From assembly GCA_024734495.1 (NCBI GenBank), contig JALMQS010000225.1, positions 2,443,650 to 2,507,649 of the forward strand: a stretch of 64,000 nucleotides of DNA, in the 5' to 3' direction. Source of the DNA: Forficula auricularia. Taxonomy: Eukaryota; Arthropoda; Insecta; Dermaptera; Forficulidae. The translations under genes and the position numbers were made by a program. The notes under the pieces were generated by a model. The model was not told the origin of the DNA and made no database searches. It saw only the letters and a list, made by a program, of their open reading frames with translations. How positions within the stretch are numbered: the first letter of the stretch is position 1; every line of letters begins with the position of its first letter. Shown piece by piece: positions 21,490-31,083 of this stretch.

Positions 21490-22200
21490 CTAGAAATAAC
21501 AGAAATTATATTTTTAGTTAAATTAAGGTTGTTCACCCCTTTTAGGGGATGAAGGGTTGATCCGAAAACTTATTTCGGATCATATACATACTTAATTATT
21601 TGGGATTTCTTTAGAATCTATACTAGAAATAATTTTTTTATTGAAATTATAAACTAAGGGTAATCACCAACTTTAGGGGATGATGGCTTAATCAGAAAAC
21701 TTATTTTTGGTCATATTAATACTTAATAATTTGGAATTTTTCTAGAATCTAGTAGAAATCATTTTTTTAGTGAAATTTTAAATTAAGGGTAGTCACCCCC
21801 TTTAGGGGACGAAGGGTGGATCAGAAAATTTATTTCATGTCATTTTTAAAATTTTTATTTGTAATTTCTCTAGAATCTAGGGGAAATCATTTTTTTAGTG
21901 AAATTTTGAATTAAGAGTAGTCATCCCCTTTTAGAGAATGAAAGGTGGACCTGAAAACATTATTTCAGAACATATTCGTACTTAGTGATTTGGAATTGGC
22001 CTAGAATATACAAGAAATTATTTTTTTAGCAAATTTTTAAATTAAGGGTAGTCACCACGTTTAGGGGATGAATGGTCTATCAGAAAACTTATTTCAGGTC
22101 ATATTTACACATAGTAGTTTGGAATTGCTCTAGAATCTAGTAGAAATAATTTTTTTAGTGAAATTTTAGATTAAAGAGAATTTTTTCCTTAGGGGTCACC
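21490..22200. repeat. Satellite-like tandem array, about 129-bp unit, 5 or more units
   Basis: The word AATTAAGGGTAGTCACC recurs at about 21521, 21651, 21780, 21909 and 22039, and a decayed sixth start is at about 22170. Each unit also holds CCTTTTAGGGGATGAAGGGT, a TCAGAAAACTTATTTCAGGT block and TCTAGAATCTAGTAGAAATC. Units differ by point changes and small indels, so the array is old. Confidence 0.9.
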
Positions 22201-22386
22201 CATCCAAGAATTAGCTATGAATCATGTCTCTTAACTTGTCTGATCATTTAATATTTTCTACATGCATTCGTTTCTTAGAAGAATAAAGACAAAATTATTA
22301 TTATTATTATTTTTTTATTCTATTATAGGTATTAGAACATGGAAATATAAATTTATATTTTGTATTGATTTCTATTGCGTTGTGAT

Positions 22387-22448
22387 TCTCGGTTTGCGTC
22401 GGTTCGGTTCGGTTCGGTTTAACTCTTAACCAAAGTGAACCGAGAAAT
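22387..22448. repeat. (CGGTT)n run inside a hairpin
   Basis: TTCTCGGTTTGCGTCGGTTC and further GGTTC units are followed by AACCAAAGTGAACCGAGAA, the inverted partner of the start. A short hairpin with a pentanucleotide repeat. Confidence 0.7.
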
Positions 22449-22525
22449 GAAAAATCTACTTTGCCTATTCATTCAAGCAAACAGTGGATCTGGACTTAGA
22501 AATTTTCATCGTGAAATTTTTTTAA

Positions 22526-22815
22526 ACCCCTCTATCTTGAAAACCATTAATCAGAGACAATTTATTCAAAGGACCTTTTTTGTAGAAAAATAAATTTTCT
22601 CTTTGAGTTTATTTGATATAGTTGTTATTTTAGCAAATAAGAGAAAAATGTTTCATGTTGATAAATCGTAAAACTCCTCTATCTTGAAAACCATTAATCG
22701 GAGAGATTATATTCAAAGAATCTTTTTTGTAGAGAATAAAATCTTATACAATTTTTCTCTTTAGGTTTATTCGATTAAGTTAATATTTTAGCCAATATGA
22801 GAGATTAAATTTGAA
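22526..22815. repeat. Two-unit tandem duplication, about 147 bp
   Basis: CCTCTATCTTGAAAACCATTAATC occurs in both units (starting about 22529 and 22676), followed in each by GAGA..., ATTCAAAG, CTTTTTTGTAGA, TTTTCTCTTT and TTTATTxGAT. The two units are diverged. Confidence 0.8.
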
Positions 22816-23132
22816 TTATCATGAAAAATTTATTGACTTTCTATGAACATAATTTTGCAAATTTTCAAGCTACAACAATTTCATTAAATTATTACATATA
22901 GTATTATTTGTTTTTTCAAATTTCAACACAGAACAAATAGAAGACTTTTTCTATATATAATAGTATGGAACCCCTGTGAGTCCGCTACTAGCAAGTAAAT
23001 TTAGAAAACGAAATAAACCCTTATTATTCATTTACCTGAGACCCCCAGAGTCTTCATACCTACCAAGAAAAACCATTTCCAATATTAAACTTGAAAATTT
23101 TTTAGGTTGAATCCAAAAAGAGAGAAATCCTG
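22816..23132. other. No gene seen
   Basis: A+T-rich, with no recognisable feature. Confidence 0.3.
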
Positions 23133-23206
23133 GAGTCGGAGTCGGAGTCGATACATTTCTTCCGACTCCGACTCCTCCAGCCAGAATTCCTCCCGAATCC
23201 GACTCC
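23133..23206. repeat. (GGAGTC)n hairpin
   Basis: GGAGTCGGAGTCGGAGTCG at the left and CCGACTCCGACTCC at the right are inverted copies of a hexanucleotide repeat, separated by about 12 bases. A simple-repeat palindrome. Confidence 0.8.
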
Positions 23207-23650
23207 ATAGCAAGTCCCTATGTATATGTCCGATTAGTGCATAATTATTGCTGGAGAGGAGTTAGTGAATGGAATAAGTAAGTATTGGAGTTCACCCTAC
23301 TTAAGAAGACATTAAGGGTGTTTGTTTTCTCACCTAAAAAGTGAGATCAAAAACAGGTCATACTTAATTTTTGTATATTTACTTCCACCCTTTTTGAAAT
23401 GTGATTCTTTGAACTCGAATGAGAAGAAGAGATCAAGTACTAAGATTAAGTGGCGTGTACCCTATTGATATATTAGTGATTCTGCCCGTCTAGTTTGACA
23501 TATTTTTTCTTTTTGAGTGTAATTCCAAATTTATTAATATTAATAATTGGTTTTGTTTTTTTGAATGTCGATTTTTTAGTTTATGAAAACCATCTTATTG
23601 CAAGAAATGAGTCTTACTCGAAATTCTTTCTACTTTGTTCTTAAGAACTA
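23207..23650. other. No gene seen
   Basis: Unremarkable A+T-rich DNA. Confidence 0.3.
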
Positions 23651-23651
23651 A

Positions 23652-23905
23652 AATGATAATAAAACTTGAGCAAGATGCGAGGTAGTTTTCACGAAAAAAA
23701 TGAATAAAACAAAATTGAGTTTTGAATTCGATATATTTCGTGGTTGAGCCCATCATCAGGAGTCAGAGAAAACTGATTATAAATTGGAAAAATAATTTTA
23801 CAAATAACAATTCTCACCACCGAAATATATCGAATTCAATTTTATTTTATTCCTTTTTTTGTGAAACCTACCTCCGATCTTGCTCAAGTTTTATTATTAT
23901 ATTAA
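23652..23905. repeat. Fold-back repeat with hammerhead-like motif in one arm
   Basis: Left arm (ATAATAAAACTTGAGCAAGA ... GAATTCGATATATTTCGTGG) and right arm (CCACCGAAATATATCGAATT ... TCTTGCTCAAGTTTTATTAT) are inverted copies of about 90 bp. The right arm continues into a recurrent block with TGTTTCACTT and CCAACACCTA (to about 23950) that also occurs at 37680, 54590, 55350 and 58750. Confidence 0.75.
23725..23770 (-). ncRNA. Hammerhead-like motif, degenerate (family 3)
   Basis: Minus strand: CUGAUGA, then UGGGCUCAACCAC, then GAAAUAUAUCG. CUGAUGA and GAAA are intact, AUAUAU could form stem III followed by C, but stem II pairing is weak (GG/CC) and stem I is only 2 bp. The other arm has only the 3' half. 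Confidence 0.35.
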
Positions 23906-23950
23906 AATGTTTCACTTAGAACCAACACCTATCTTCTTAAAAGTTATTAA

Positions 23951-25267
23951 GAACTAAATATCAATTTAATAAGCTTTGAATTTTTACACTCTTTATTTAT
24001 TAAAACAAGCTGAAAAAGGTCCAAAATGAAGATAAAGATAGATGTTAATATACACCATTGGTTGGCTTAGGATACTAAGTCCATTTAGCCAGTTTCTATT
24101 GGGTATGTGGTCGATGCTGAAGCGGTGATTGTTCTAGCGCTCTCGGCCACACCACCCCAAAGAAAAATTTAATTTAATATTAATTTAATCAAATTTTTCT
24201 ATCAACCATTCATCTTTTTAGAAATTTAAATTAGTGTTTAGACAATAAATGGACTTGCACCTTCTCTAATAACTGACTCCGTATAGGTAATTATATTCAT
24301 GTGAATTTTTTATTTTTGAAAATTATCCTTGAATGAAGCGCTGCGCCGGTCAATTAACCTGTTTAAATGGAATAGTACCATAAATATTAATTTTACATCT
24401 TGATTAATTTGAATGAGCTGTCGGCGGCTAATCTTCTTTCGTGAGATTCCATTTTAATGAAAACAAATGGAATTTTACAATTCTGAGGATGTCATTTCAA
24501 AGACAGAAGGAGGCGATCGACCCTCATGATTGAACACTTGAAGAATTTTGATCAACTTAGAAATCGAATCGATTTAGTAGTTTGCAGCTGCTAAAATTTC
24601 GCTTTTCTTTCTGCAGATGTCTCTATTTAGAAAGAAATTATAGAACCTTTGTATTTATTATTTTTAAGATATGTAATTTTAATCAAATTACAAATTAATG
24701 AATTAATTAAATTTTATTTTAAAATGTTCATTTTAAATTATTAATTGAATTTTTTATTTTTTTCTTATTTATATTTAATTATTCCACCCTTTCTCTTAAT
24801 CAATTTCTCCTTCTCTTCGGTAATGCAAGGGTTTTTCGAGATACATAGGGGCTAAATCTTCTTTGTGTTCCACTTCTTCCATTCGATTTCAACAAAAAAA
24901 ATCTTATAGTACAAAACAAATCTGAGCTATGAATATAAAACATTTTTTGACTAAATATATAGAAATTAAATCCCTGAAATAATATTTAGAAATATCTATA
25001 TTTGATCACTGTACTATATTTGATTTGTGATGATAGCTCTTCTACAATATGCTTCTATCGAAGGGAGAGCTCAATTCATTTGGAACAAAGGGCGGAACTA
25101 GACTAACGCTCTCACTCGAATGTCAATTGTCTAGCATCTCATAAATGTATGGATTTAAGTCGAAATTCATATGTTGGAGATCTTGATATAAAATTAATCG
25201 ATAATCATTAAGTTATTAACTTTTAATTAGGTACAACGGACTCTGGAAATCTATTTTTATGCTACCT
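23951..25267. other. No gene; non-repetitive block at 24330-24620
   Basis: 24330-24620 is balanced in composition and unique, with many A+T-rich core words (TTAATTTGAATGAG) between G+C-richer patches (GAAGCGCTGCGCCGGTCAA, TGTCGGCGGC). It could be a conserved non-coding element. No coding frame is seen. Confidence 0.35.
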
Positions 25268-25277
25268 AATTAATATA

Positions 25278-25541
25278 GACGACTGTAGGTCAGTTGTCAG
25301 AGTGTCAGGCCGCTGTCCTGAAGTATGCTGGTTCGAGACTGAGACTTGGCAGATATTTTCAGCCGCCTCCTCTTGGAAAGCAATGGCAAACTACCAAGAG
25401 TATAATTGTCTAGTCAACCTCTCCGAACTATCCGCCGTTAAAAAGTAGGTCTCGTATATCAGTGTAAAACAGCAAAAATACACTCAGCACAGGTATATCT
25501 GGAGAGGTACCGAAATGTCCTGATATGGTACTGAAAGAAAG
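25278..25541 (+). mobile_element. SINE family A copy with 10-bp duplications
   Basis: Head with GGTTCGAGACTGAG (box B), body words TTGGAAAGCAATGGCAA and CACAGGTATATCTGGAGAGG, and tail GAAAGAAAG. It is flanked by AATTAATATA at 25268-25277 and 25542-25551. More diverged than the copy at 56365. Confidence 0.9.
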
Positions 25542-25551
25542 AATTAATATA

Positions 25552-26424
25552 TATATATAAATAATGTAAGTATTCATTAACAAATAGTAAGGGTACAAAG
25601 AAACAGAAAAGGGACAAATCAGAAGCTGATCGGACGTTAAAATGTGACTCGCCTCGTTTTCGATCTAGCTCTTATTAAAGATCATTTGATTAATTTATCA
25701 TAATCCCTTCCTGTGCTTATTTTCAATTCAAGACTCCATAAGTAAAGCAATTTTTTTAACATATGAGTTATTGCCTCAAAAATTATTTTTAACGAAAAAA
25801 AATAAAATTTCATAAAAAATTTAGTTAACAATCGGTCAAGAAGATTTTAAATAAAATAGATAACCGAAATTGTATTTTTTAAGTTTTACAATTAAAAAAT
25901 TCAATAAAATAATAATTAAATTCTAAATAAATAGTTTATTTAATAAATGCTTTTCTTTGAAATTCCTAAGAATTTTTTTCAAAGAAGCTGTAAAATAATA
26001 TTAAATATTATATGGAACCAATCAGGGTAGCCGAATGAACGGGTGATTTGGCCCCAAAGGGGTTCTAGGCAAAAGGGAGATATTTGGAAATGATTTACAG
26101 TCCTATAATACAAATAAAATTTTATTTTCAATATACCTGTAGTATTCTTCACTATTAAAAATTATCCAAAAAAATCAATTTAATTTCTTTATATATCTTT
26201 GTCACATTAAAAAACACAAACTTGCTCTAGAGGTGTTTTCGTGTTTTTATTTTTTAATCATAATCTTCCATCAAGATACAATAAGGTCTAACTAACACTT
26301 TCAAGTCAGGTTAGCATCGTAAAAAAGACAGCTAGATTTCAGGAGTATAGCCGATTATTATTATTATTTTATTTTATTTCTTTCCATTTGTGGCTGTGAT
26401 ATGAATAAAGAGCAGTCTAAAACA
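25552..26424. other. No gene seen
   Basis: A+T-rich; a small balanced patch at 26015-26085 is of unknown nature. Confidence 0.3.
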
Positions 26425-26870
26425 AAATAAATTGAAAGTTTTTTTGCCGAGGGTAGCAGAATTTTTATATTTTGAAGGAGACAATAAAAGAGAGTTCCTG
26501 TGAATCAATTGTAATAGACTGATGAAGAGGGCAAAGCCCTCCCCGTATGGGAATAAATAGATTTTCGAAATATGTTTTTTTTAGAAAATATATTAAAAAT
26601 ATAAAATTTTTGTGTTAAATTTATATAAAGTTTATTTTTTTATATATTAATATAATTATATTTTAAGAATATATAGAAAACATAAGCTTTATATAAATGT
26701 AACACAAAAATTTTATATTTGCAATATATTTTCTAAAATATATAAAAACATATTTCGAAAATCTATTTATTTCTATACGGGTCGATACTATAGTCTCGTT
26801 ACAAATAAAATTTATAATTCCAGCAGAAGACACTCTTATATTGTCTCCTTCAATATAAAACAAAATACAG
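26425..26870 (+). repeat. Hammerhead-repeat family 1, copy split by a palindromic insertion
   Basis: A segment beginning ATTGAAAGTTTTTTTGCCGA (26431) is the inverted 3' region of the family. It is followed by TTGTAATAGACTGATGAAGA and GGGCAAAGCCCTC, ending at 26541. After a 240-bp palindrome the family resumes with TCGATACTATAGTCTCGTTA (26782) and the CCAGCAGAAGACACTC tail. The ribozyme-like core is therefore cut inside the stem II/GAAA junction. Confidence 0.75.
26542..26781. mobile_element. 240-bp near-perfect palindromic element
   Basis: Ends CCCGTATGGGAATAAATAG and CTATTTATTTCTATACGGG are inverted, and the arms pair almost to the centre. It sits exactly within the hammerhead core of family 1, bordered by TC on each side (26540-26541 and 26782-26783). 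Its superfamily is unknown; a 2-bp TC duplication is unusual. The 66-codon minus-strand frame over it is not a gene. Confidence 0.75.
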
Positions 26871-27598
26871 TTTTTTTTTATCTGTGCTTAGTTTTGGTAG
26901 ATTATTCTTATCATTATCAGATCAAAGTTAAAAAATACATATATTCTATATTAGGTAAATTAATATATAATTTACATTCAACCTCTTTGCAAAAATTTGA
27001 TATCTAGGTACTGTCCAAACAAACGCATATGCTAGTTATTTTATCCCTATGACTTCTAGAGATTAGAACTCTCTCCCTGTATCTGTCGCCTTTCCTGTGA
27101 CATATAACATTGAGTATTTCAAGATTCGCAGTCACAGACAGCTACCTTCAACACCAGGGCAATTCTTAAAAACATTTTCTATTCTTATTATTTTCACGAT
27201 ACAAGGGCCCGCGCAGGGCTACAGCGATGATTTGTAGCTTTTTGTACATCTTCTTGCATCAATCTCATAAAAAGCAAAATAGTTTTTAATTTGGTTGCTG
27301 TTTAATTTTAATTCAATCTCTATTTGTATATATGTATTATGTACCTTCGTAAAAATATAAATTTTTGTTATAGAAAAAATTATTATTTTACCTCGTTGTA
27401 CAAATCAAATTTAACCATTCTGAAATGACTTCATTTTACAATATTTTGACATCTTTAGTGGTAATTTAACCCTAAAAACGACTCGAATTGGATTCGTCGA
27501 GTAAGAATTTCACTTTCGAGGTATGTGCTGATCACAGTATGGAATATAATACTTGCATTCTATAATAATCTGCCAAAATGTTCACTAGTTCTAAGTCT
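26871..27598. other. No gene; repeat fragment at 27034-27135
   Basis: Contains the diverged partner of the repeat at 15246-15340 (TATCCCTATGACTTCTAGA). The rest is A+T-rich. CACTGGTGT-like hAT ends were not found. Confidence 0.4.
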
Positions 27599-27606
27599 AT
27601 TATAAG

Positions 27607-27964
27607 CGAGGGGTGAACCACGACCTAATATGCTGTACACCTACCTCCACTTGTACTTCCATATATTTCCAAGTACTTCTAAATATTTCCAAGTACTTCC
27701 AAATATTTCCAAGTACTTCCAAATATTTTTCCAAGTACTTCCAAATATTTCCAAGTACTTCCAAATATTTCCAAGTACTTCCAAATATTTCCAAGTACTT
27801 CCAAATATTTCCAAGTACTTCCAAATATTTCCAAGTACTTCCAAGTACTTCCAAATATTTCCAAGCACTTCTAAATATTTCCAAGTACTTCCAAGTAATT
27901 CCAAGTACTTCCAAAATACTTTCAAGGAGGTGTACACCTACTTCCAATTGCGGATCACCCCTCG
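27607..27964. mobile_element. Fold-back miniature, family GAGGGGTGAACC, copy 2, expanded by a minisatellite
   Basis: Ends CGAGGGGTGAACCACGACCT and GCGGATCACCCCTCG are inverted copies, and a perfect 8-bp duplication ATTATAAG flanks them (27599-27606 and 27965-27972). TGTACACCTAC words on each arm match copies 1 and 3. The centre, about 60-80 bp in the other copies, is replaced by a tandem array, giving 358 bp. Frames rich in repeated KYLEVLGNIW or FQIFPSTSKY are artefacts of that array. Confidence 0.9.
27655..27925. repeat. 20-bp minisatellite inside the miniature element
   Basis: About 13 units of CTTCCAAATATTTCCAAGTA, some shortened to 10-bp half units (CTTCCAAGTA). The unit derives from the element's own TACTTGGAA/ATTTGGAA core seen in copies 1 and 3. 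Because it is open in several frames on both strands, it generates long but spurious ORFs. Confidence 0.95.
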
Positions 27965-27972
27965 ATTATAAG

Positions 27973-28599
27973 TAAACATATATAGTAAGATCTTGGCAAA
28001 AATGTTTTTTTAGGTTTCATTTCCTTATCTACCCCCTTATTTATCTGTAGTGTGTTTCGATAATTAATAAATCCAATCTGTGTTTGATTGTTTTAAGAGA
28101 AACAACTGAATATCACTGGAAAGGGTTGCTCTTCTAAATTTTCTTTTTTTTTTTTTGTCAAAAGTCACCACAAAAGAAAACTTACAGTGCATCCATCGAA
28201 TAAAATTTAGCAAATAATTGGGTATTTGATATTCTTTAATGTAATGCTCTTCGAATTGAAATTTTCAAGTAGGAGCTTAAATATTCTCCGCCCTTCAATT
28301 AAATTGCGATTATAATATTTAAAGTATAAAGTAGCTTTTCCCTATAATCAATATAATTAAATTCCCCTGTCATTGTTTCACTTCTACGATGTTCTTCTTC
28401 ACTTTCAGCTTATTACTTAATATTTTTGTACGCCTAGTTAGTTGAAAAACGAACCGAAACGACATGCCTGTTGTCTTTGACCAGATCATCTCATTAATGG
28501 CCACCAACAAACGATTAGGACTTTGGCAAATCATTTAATCAATTTCATAATCCAATAGTGCCGAAGTGGTCCTGGTCCAATGACCATAATATTCTACGT
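27973..28599. other. No gene; upstream flank of the promoter-like region
   Basis: A+T-rich until about 28430, then more balanced sequence (28430-28570) that leads into the G+C-rich block. Confidence 0.35.
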
Positions 28600-29060
28600 A
28601 TATATGGATATGTGTGGGTGGTTGGGTGGGGAGGGGTTTTCGGGCGTGCTATTGGCCGCGGCGCCGGTCACGTGGCGGCGGCGGCGCCCGCCCCTCCTCT
28701 CCCCCCTCACACACACATGTGCCTCCTATAGGGAAAAAGTCCACGATGCTGTTTGTGTGTGGGTGCTCGAATTGAGTTACTATCTCTCTCCCACAACGTG
28801 GTCACCCCCTATGTCTGTTGCACGCGCACCCCAGCGGGGATTGCCCTCTCTGTCGCACTCATTGCTTGGTTGTCCGATGGTGGGGAGTGGCCTCCCCTCT
28901 CCCCACTACTTAATCACTCTGTCTCTTTCGCACTCCCGCACGCCCTCGGACCCTCTCACTCGCACTCGGTATCTCTGTCTCGCTCGCGGCGCGCAGCAGC
29001 AGCCAGCCAGACCGTAAAGCATCGACGAAACACTTAACTCACGTCGAGCCGTCAAGCCGT
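28600..29060 (+). promoter_or_regulatory. G+C- and CpG-rich promoter-like region
   Basis: Composition changes abruptly to G+C-rich with many CpGs: GGCCGCGGCGCCGGTCACGT at 28650, then GGCGGCGGCGGCGCC. It contains a CACGTG E-box at about 28669 and, downstream, clusters of CTCTCT/GAGAGA that can bind GAGA-type factors. No TATA box is evident near the putative exon. Frames over it (up to 145 codons) are low-complexity and overlapping and are probably not translated. It is the only region of this type in the first 38 kb, so it is the best candidate for a host gene start, on the plus strand because of the splice donor at 29192. Confidence 0.5.
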
Positions 29061-29191
29061 ATTGCACAGGAGAGAGAGAGGCACCCGCGTGTTGCGTCCC
29101 GAAAATCTGTCCCGCAATCCCGGAAACGTTCCTTCAGCATGGGACCTGTCAACGCGATGTGACGAGATCTGCCACCTGCTGTTGTGTGAAG
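28985..29191 (+). other. Probable non-coding first exon ending at a splice donor
   Basis: A balanced, unique segment ends GTTGTGTGAAG before GTGAGCG, a strong 5' splice site (GT at 29192-29193). ATG codons in it open only very short frames (ATGGGACCTGTC... stops after seven codons), so I read it as 5' untranslated. The exact transcription start is unknown; the listed start is approximate. Downstream coding exons are not identified within the window with confidence. Confidence 0.35.
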
Positions 29192-30932
29192 GTGAGCGAA
29201 CCGATCCCTGTCCAATTAGATGCCCACCCTGGCTACTGTTTGACTTTTGCTTTCAACCACTCCGTAGTTTACGAGCCCGGCTTATAAGTTGATCTTTTTA
29301 TTGCCCGGTTGTTAGAGGCTGTGTGTTTGTGAACGGGCACGTGCGCGAGTGTATGTGTGTGTGTCAGTGTGTGTCCGAGCCAACTTTACGAGCTGGGTGT
29401 TGACGCCACATAAAGATCCCACTCGGAGATCCCTCAATATGCAACATACCAGCTAATTACAAGTTGAAATATCAAATAAATCGGAGACAATTACAGGGGA
29501 GTGTCTTAACTTCATTTAACACGAAACGGCGCGTCTTGATTAACCTATTCAGGAAACAGCTTTTAAATCAAGGAGAAGCATTCGGGTGCGAAATCAAATT
29601 AAAAAAACGGCACTGGCCCAAGGCGAGGGGCGATTTTTCCTCGGGAGGCTTTGTCAGAGAACATGGCGCCCCAAAGTAAAATCCCCTATAAATTACAGAT
29701 TTGGGACATAAGTCTCTCGGCCTAGTACGACTCTGATATCGGCAATATATTTTTCATTCCAGAGACCAGCATGGAAACGAATAGATAAGGAAGGACCTCG
29801 CCCCCCCCCCTCACCCCATTCTACTTGACAATTGCGCATTCGAATGAATTATGAGGAGAATCCTGAAAAATGACAGCCACAACTTGAGGAGTGGATTCCT
29901 CCCTTTATTTTGAATGTGCCAAACGCCATCCCCTTATCAAAGGGCTCTCTTTCTTAACAACCCCCTCGTTTTATTTCACCCCCATTTATAGCTCACTCAA
30001 TTAACTTACACTTGTTCTATTCGATTAAAATTCAATGCTGATAGTGAATCTCATTCAAATATCAAATTATTTTTTCTATCTTCTTCAGTGATTTATTATT
30101 TCTCATATTTTTCTTGCTGAGATTTCAATAGGGCTCTTCCTGAAAGGACAGAAGAGACCCTCAATATTCGGATAGCCTTAAATTGACATTCTTGAAATTT
30201 ATGACTTCGTAAAAAACGCTTCCTCGGTACCTAAGAGTCCTTGAATTTGATTCCATAGAAAATGTTCGTCTTTCTTTTTTACCGAAGAATTTTTTATTTA
30301 TTTTTTTCGCCAATGACCTTCCTACCACCCTAACGGTGAAAAAATTGTTCAGAGTTCAATTTTGTAACAAACAAGACCTGGTAGGGTACGTCAGAGCAGC
30401 GGTGGGGGCTTCGATTATTGTTTCCGAGCCTTATGCGTGAAATTATTATTGGCAAACAGGAGAGTCCACCCCCGGGCGTAGATCATCCACCCTTCTGTCC
30501 CCTCGGCCATGGGCACGAAACCAGATGCGCCCCTTGTCTGGACATTAATATACAGCGCCAAGATTATTGCGCCAATTAGACAAATTTCGCCCACATGGTC
30601 TCTTGGTTGGGTCGAAGCATTTTTCGAAAGTGATATCGTTCTTATCATGGCAGGTGACTTGGTAACGTATGCAGGGAAAATTTTATCTCTCCAAGTAATT
30701 CATTCGTAATTCAAACCGATAAACACCGATAAGCGGCAAATAACTTTATTTGTAGTTGAAAACTTATTTTCACCTATGCATTGAAAATAAAAAATAAAAA
30801 ATAAAGAAATTTTATTTTAATTTTTGATTTTTTTTTTAATATTGGACGATTAGACATTTATTTCTAAATGCGTTGACAATATAAATTAACAGCAAAGTAA
30901 AATTTCATTTAGAGAATTTTATTTTTGGGAGC
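29192..30932. other. Putative first-intron sequence, non-repetitive; blocks at 29380-29800 and 30410-30720
   Basis: This 1.7-kb stretch has no transposon signature and remains of mixed composition, unlike most of the window. 30410-30720 is the most distinctive block (words such as ATTATTGCGCCAATTAGACA, homeodomain-like). Short frames on both strands lack domains. I read it as intron with possible regulatory elements; that is inference. Confidence 0.35.
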
Positions 30933-31075
30933 CGGGGGGTGGACCGCGATTGGAATTAGGTGTACACCGTCTTTGGAATTATTTGGAATTACTTAGATAA
31001 TCTATTGTCATCTATTATCTTCTACTTGGAAGTGGAAGTAGGTGTACACGATTTTAGGTCGCGGTTCACCCCTCG
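30933..31075. mobile_element. Fold-back miniature, family GAGGGGTGAACC, copy 3
   Basis: Ends CGGGGGGTGGACCGCGATTG and TAGGTCGCGGTTCACCCCTCG are inverted. The flanks TTGGGAGC (30925-30932) and GTGGGAGC (31076-31083) agree at 7 of 8 positions. Body TTTGGAATTATTTGGAATTA and GGAAGTAGGTGTACAC match copy 1. Confidence 0.85.
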
Positions 31076-31083
31076 GTGGGAGC

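Noticed and set aside
21490..22200. CRISPR-like array
   Set aside because: The 129-bp units are contiguous diverged repeats without spacers, and the genome is eukaryotic.
22387..22448. Telomere-like repeat
   Set aside because: The GGTTC unit differs from the common arthropod TTAGG repeat and the run is short and part of a hairpin.
27600..27975. Five overlapping frames of 61-120 codons on both strands
   Set aside because: All come from the 20-bp minisatellite. A period not divisible by 3 but free of stop codons stays open in every frame.
28580..29037. Two overlapping frames (145 and 94 codons) in the G+C-rich region
   Set aside because: They are open because of G+C-rich composition, contain low-complexity Ser/Pro/Leu/His runs and overlap each other, which fits an untranslated promoter and leader.
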